From NCBI GenBank assembly GCA_964250615.1, contig CAXUGM010000024.1: a DNA stretch of 54,126 nt. The stretch is one strand, 5' to 3'. Origin of the DNA: Blautia sp900556555. GTDB taxonomy: Bacteria; Bacillota; Clostridia; Lachnospirales; Lachnospiraceae. The translations under genes and the position numbers were made by a program. The notes under the pieces were generated by a model. That model was not told the origin of the DNA and searched no databases. It saw nothing but the letters and a program-made list of their open reading frames with translations. How positions within the stretch are numbered: position 1 is the stretch's first letter; each line of letters opens with the position of its first letter. Below are positions 51,956-54,126 of the stretch, one piece after another.

Positions 51956-53140
51956 ATGAGGTATAAAAGAATTTTTACTATTGTATTAGATTCTCTTGGA
52001 ATCGGAGCCATGAAAGATTCACCGGACTATGGTGATGCAGGAGTGGATACTCTTGGACATATTGCAGAGAAAACAGAGAATCTACAAATTCCTAACCTGC
52101 AGAGGCTTGGAATAGCCAATTTGAAAAAACTTCATGGAATAGAGTCTGTGGAGAAGCCACTTGGCTGCTATATGTGTCTGGAAGAAAGAAGCTGTGGGAA
52201 AGATACGATGACAGGTCATTGGGAGATGATGGGGCTGCATGTGACAAAGCCTTTTAAGACTTTTACAGAGACTGGGTTTCCTAAAGAGCTGATAGATGAA
52301 TTGGAAAAGCGGACAGGAAAATTAATCATTGGAAATAAAAGTGCCAGTGGAACAGAAATCCTGGAAGAATTAGGAGAAGAAGAAATACAAAAGGGAAAAT
52401 TGATTGTTTATACATCGGCGGATTCCGTGCTGCAGATTTGTGGAAATGAAGAGACCATGGGAGTGGAAACGCTGTATCATTACTGCGAGATTGCCAGAGA
52501 GCTTACCATGCGTGATGAGTGGAAAGTGGGAAGAGTCATTGCCAGGCCTTACACGGGAAAAAAGAAAGGAGAATTCAGGCGTACAGCAAACAGGCATGAT
52601 TATGCATTAAAGCCTTACGGAAAAACTGTGTTAGATAGTCTGAAGGAGGCCGGGCTGGATGTAATCTCTGTAGGTAAGATTTATGATATTTTTGATGGTC
52701 AGGGGCTGACAGAATCGAACAAGTCAAAAAGTTCGATACATGGAATGGAGCAGACTATAGAAATCGCAGCAAGAGACTTTACAGGACTCTGTTTTACCAA
52801 TTTGGTTGATTTTGATGCATTGTGGGGACACAGGAGAGATGTTGCCGGATATGCCTGTGAACTGGAAAAATTTGACGTACTTCTGGGACAATTCCTGAAC
52901 GTACTAAAAGAAGATGATTTGCTGATTCTTACTGCCGACCATGGAAATGACCCAACCTATACAGGTACAGACCATACCAGAGAGCAAGTGCTTTTCCTGG
53001 CATATTCACCATCTATGAAACAAGGAAAAGATTTGGGTGTCAGTGATACCTTCGCAGTTGTTGGTGCCACCATTGCAGATAATTTTGGTGTACCTATGCC
53101 GGAAGGAACCATAGGGACTTCTCTGTTGAATGAATTATAG
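51956..53140 (+). CDS. deoB: Phosphopentomutase
   Basis: Interconverts (deoxy)ribose-1-phosphate and -5-phosphate, linking the product of Udp and Cdd salvage to central metabolism. The 394-residue protein of the alkaline-phosphatase superfamily has FTIVLDSLGIGAMKDSPDYGDAG near the N-terminus with the metal-site Asp residues, and GKDTMTGHWEMMG with the phosphothreonine. The C-terminal metal ligands are in LTADHGNDPTYTGTDHTRE. Start choice: GGGAGTGAG lies just before the ATG at 51956. Its stop codon is part of the target duplication of the element that follows. Confidence 0.92.
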   Translation: MRYKRIFTIVLDSLGIGAMKDSPDYGDAGVDTLGHIAEKTENLQIPNLQRLGIANLKKLHGIESVEKPLGCYMCLEERSCGKDTMTGHWEMMGLHVTKPFKTFTETGFPKELIDELEKRTGKLIIGNKSASGTEILEELGEEEIQKGKLIVYTSADSVLQICGNEETMGVETLYHYCEIARELTMRDEWKVGRVIARPYTGKKKGEFRRTANRHDYALKPYGKTVLDSLKEAGLDVISVGKIYDIFDGQGLTESNKSKSSIHGMEQTIEIAARDFTGLCFTNLVDFDALWGHRRDVAGYACELEKFDVLLGQFLNVLKEDDLLILTADHGNDPTYTGTDHTREQVLFLAYSPSMKQGKDLGVSDTFAVVGATIADNFGVPMPEGTIGTSLLNEL

Positions 53141-53664
53141 ACTCGAACTTCCCACATAAAAAGGGGTTTGCACATCGCAAAATCAGTACTTTAGCTCACA
53201 AAATAGTGCTCTGGCAGTTTCCGAACCGTACTCCAATGCTTTTTCAGTTGAAAATGCTATTTTTCATCTTTTAGCCTACATTTTTGGAGTACAAATAGGT
53301 TGGTTTCAGTAAATTCTGAAATCCTACCTACTTTTTTTGAAGGCAAATAGGCTGCTGAGCAAGATTCTCTAAATTTAGCCTACCTTTTCTTCTAAAAAAT
53401 AGGTTGAAAACTGCAAATCTTAAAATCTAGCCTATTCTAGTGGCAGAAAAGTAGGCTTATATGAGAAAAACATGCAATCCAACCTATTTTGATCATAAAA
53501 AAATAGGTTGGAATGATGAAAACACGAATTTATAGCCTACTGAAGGCTGGATGAAAAACTTTTGAGTTCTATAGGTGCTTTCTGCTGATACCAAAACATT
53601 TTTATGGATAAAAGTGCTGCTTTTTTCAAGAAATGGCACTCTAAACAATGTGGGAAGTTTGAGT
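53141..53664. mobile_element. MITE-like element with 17-bp inverted ends and target duplication
   Basis: A 524-bp element without a credible ORF. The ends are ACTCGAACTTCCCACAT (53141-53157) and ATGTGGGAAGTTTGAGT (53648-53664), inverted with one mismatch in 17. Both are bordered directly by TATAG (53136-53140 and 53665-53669), a 5-bp direct repeat as left by transposition, the left one including the deoB stop codon TAG. Inside lies a hairpin array (separate entry). It looks like a non-autonomous element mobilised by a transposase elsewhere. Confidence 0.7.
53273..53540. repeat. Array of five hairpin units, about 52-bp period
   Basis: Five units with a 5' arm AGCCTAC/CCAACCTA and a 3' arm TAGGTTG/TAGGCT: 53273-53303, 53323-53353, 53377-53406, 53429-53458 and 53479-53511, with a lone arm at 53534. 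The last pair is perfect (CCAACCTATTTT, 9-nt loop, AAAATAGGTTGG). The arms are conserved but loops and spacers are not, so it is not a CRISPR array. Confidence 0.85.
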
Positions 53665-53773
53665 TATAGATTGGAAATATGGCTGGAAAGCGGGGAAGAT
53701 GGTGATGTTTTCCAACAGTATTTTGTTGTAAAACAAAAGAATTGTAAGAAAAAAATATTTTTTCAAAAAAGTG

Positions 53774-53803
53774 TTGACAATTGGTGGTAAACCATTATAT
53801 AAT
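53774..53803 (+). promoter_or_regulatory. Promoter of the tRNA cluster
   Basis: TTGACA, 18 bp, TATAAT, about 35 bp before the first tRNA. Between the element and here an imperfect stem GTTTTCCAACA/TGTTGTAAAAC (53707-53734) is present without a T-run; nothing else is seen in this stretch. Confidence 0.8.
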
Positions 53804-53837
53804 AGCAAAGCAGTCAGCGATACAGCAACTGTAGAAC

Positions 53838-53910
53838 GGGATCTTAGCTCAGCTGGGAGAGCATCTGCCTTACAAGCAGAGGGTCATAGGTTCGAGCCCT
53901 ATAGGTCCCA
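53838..53910 (+). tRNA. tRNA-Val(UAC)
   Basis: A 73-nt cloverleaf: acceptor GGGATCT/AGGTCCC, anticodon stem TCTGC/GCAGA with loop CTTACAA (anticodon TAC), T loop TTCGAGC, discriminator A. CCA is not encoded. Confidence 0.95.
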
Positions 53911-53940
53911 TTCTTTTGCAAAAGGCAAAAGAACAGAGAT

Positions 53941-54014
53941 GGCGAGATAGCTCAGTTGGCTAGAGCATACGGTTCATACCCGTAGTGTCGAGGGTTCGAA
54001 TCCCCCTCTCGCTA
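53941..54014 (+). tRNA. tRNA-Met(CAU), elongator type
   Basis: A 74-nt cloverleaf with acceptor GGCGAGA/TCTCGCT, anticodon stem TACGG/CCGTA and loop TTCATAC (anticodon CAT). The G1-U72 pair and lack of the C1 mismatch argue for the elongator, not the initiator. The T stem has one A-C mismatch. CCA is not encoded. The tRNA-Ile2 reading (modified CAU) cannot be excluded from sequence. Confidence 0.9.
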
Positions 54015-54040
54015 CTTGTCGGAAGACATTAAATTCAAAT

Positions 54041-54113
54041 GGGATCTTAGCTCAGCTGGGAGAGCATCTGCCTTACAAGCAGAGGGTCATAGGTTCGAGC
54101 CCTATAGGTCCCA
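54041..54113 (+). tRNA. tRNA-Val(UAC), second copy
   Basis: Identical over its 73 nt to the tRNA-Val at 53838, and the following TTCTTTTGCAAAA is also the same, so the unit was duplicated. The cluster probably continues beyond the window. Confidence 0.95.
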
Positions 54114-54126
54114 TTCTTTTGCAAAA

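Noticed and set aside
53273..53540. CRISPR array
   Set aside because: The repeated parts are short degenerate stem arms and loops differ; there is no conserved 23-47-bp repeat, and no cas genes are nearby.
53575..53790. 71-codon ORF near the tRNAs
   Set aside because: It starts inside the MITE-like element, crosses its end and has no ribosome site.

Overview
The window looks like a chromosomal segment of a spore-forming anaerobic Firmicute of the family Lachnospiraceae, perhaps Blautia or a near relative. This rests on an intact sporulation sigma factor (sigG), a single-chain pyruvate:ferredoxin oxidoreductase, the paired glgC/glgD glycogen genes, a T-box leader and an L-box (lysine) riboswitch, strong AGGAGG ribosome binding sites, low-GC intergenic DNA and tRNA genes without an encoded CCA. 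The genus is inference only.

Layout. 0-3.4 kb: the end of a sugar ABC importer operon (MalG-type permease, solute-binding lipoprotein), a decayed yesL/DUF624 remnant and an orphan small gene. 3.5-9.2 kb: rluF, ligA, a cardiolipin synthase, metA and a small membrane protein. 9.3-13.3 kb: two GNAT acetyltransferases, a MarR-MATE efflux pair under two palindromic operators, and an Rpn-like PD-(D/E)XK nuclease gene with a strong in-frame internal start. 13.3-17.1 kb: uxuB and uxuA (hexuronate catabolism) divergent from an AraC-type regulator. 17.1-20 kb: an intergenic array of GGGCAAAA/TTTTGCCC arms, a PD-(D/E)XK-like hypothetical gene that may start at ATT, and an ABC-F protein. 20-24.3 kb: an Rrf2-type regulator and nifJ. 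24.4-29.7 kb: a phospholipase C-like protein, an MFS transporter, an AraC regulator and a GH13 alpha-glucosidase. 29.9-34 kb: glgC-glgD and an IMP dehydrogenase that resembles the trichomonad enzyme. 34.2-36.2 kb: a second MarR-MATE pair. 36.2-43 kb: ilvB-ilvN with a leader attenuator, divergent from an isoleucine-type T-box that precedes a TRAP transporter. 43-46.5 kb: udp, cdd and glgX. 46.5-51.8 kb: a cytidylate-kinase-like protein, an LCP protein, a lysine riboswitch with an NhaC-family carrier, and sigG. 52-54.1 kb: deoB, a 524-bp MITE-like element, and tRNA-Val/Met/Val.

The strongest candidate for something undescribed is the TRAP locus. Its DctM subunit is fused in frame to two tandem DctP binding domains, one polypeptide of 1110 residues, and the operon is preceded by a T-box whose best specifier reads AUC (Ile). 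The gene across the intergenic region is ilvB, so a branched-chain amino acid or 2-oxo acid importer is the simplest prediction. Other leads are the Rpn-like gene with a probable intragenic short product, the MITE-like element at the deoB stop codon carrying a ~52-bp-periodic hairpin array, and the mutually exclusive helices in the ilvB leader.

The genes combine into a coherent fermentative lifestyle. Sugars and uronates enter through the ABC system, MalL and UxuAB; pyruvate is split by NifJ; glucose is stored and remobilised through GlgC/GlgD and GlgX; nucleosides are salvaged by Udp, Cdd and DeoB; amino-acid supply is controlled by RNA sensors.
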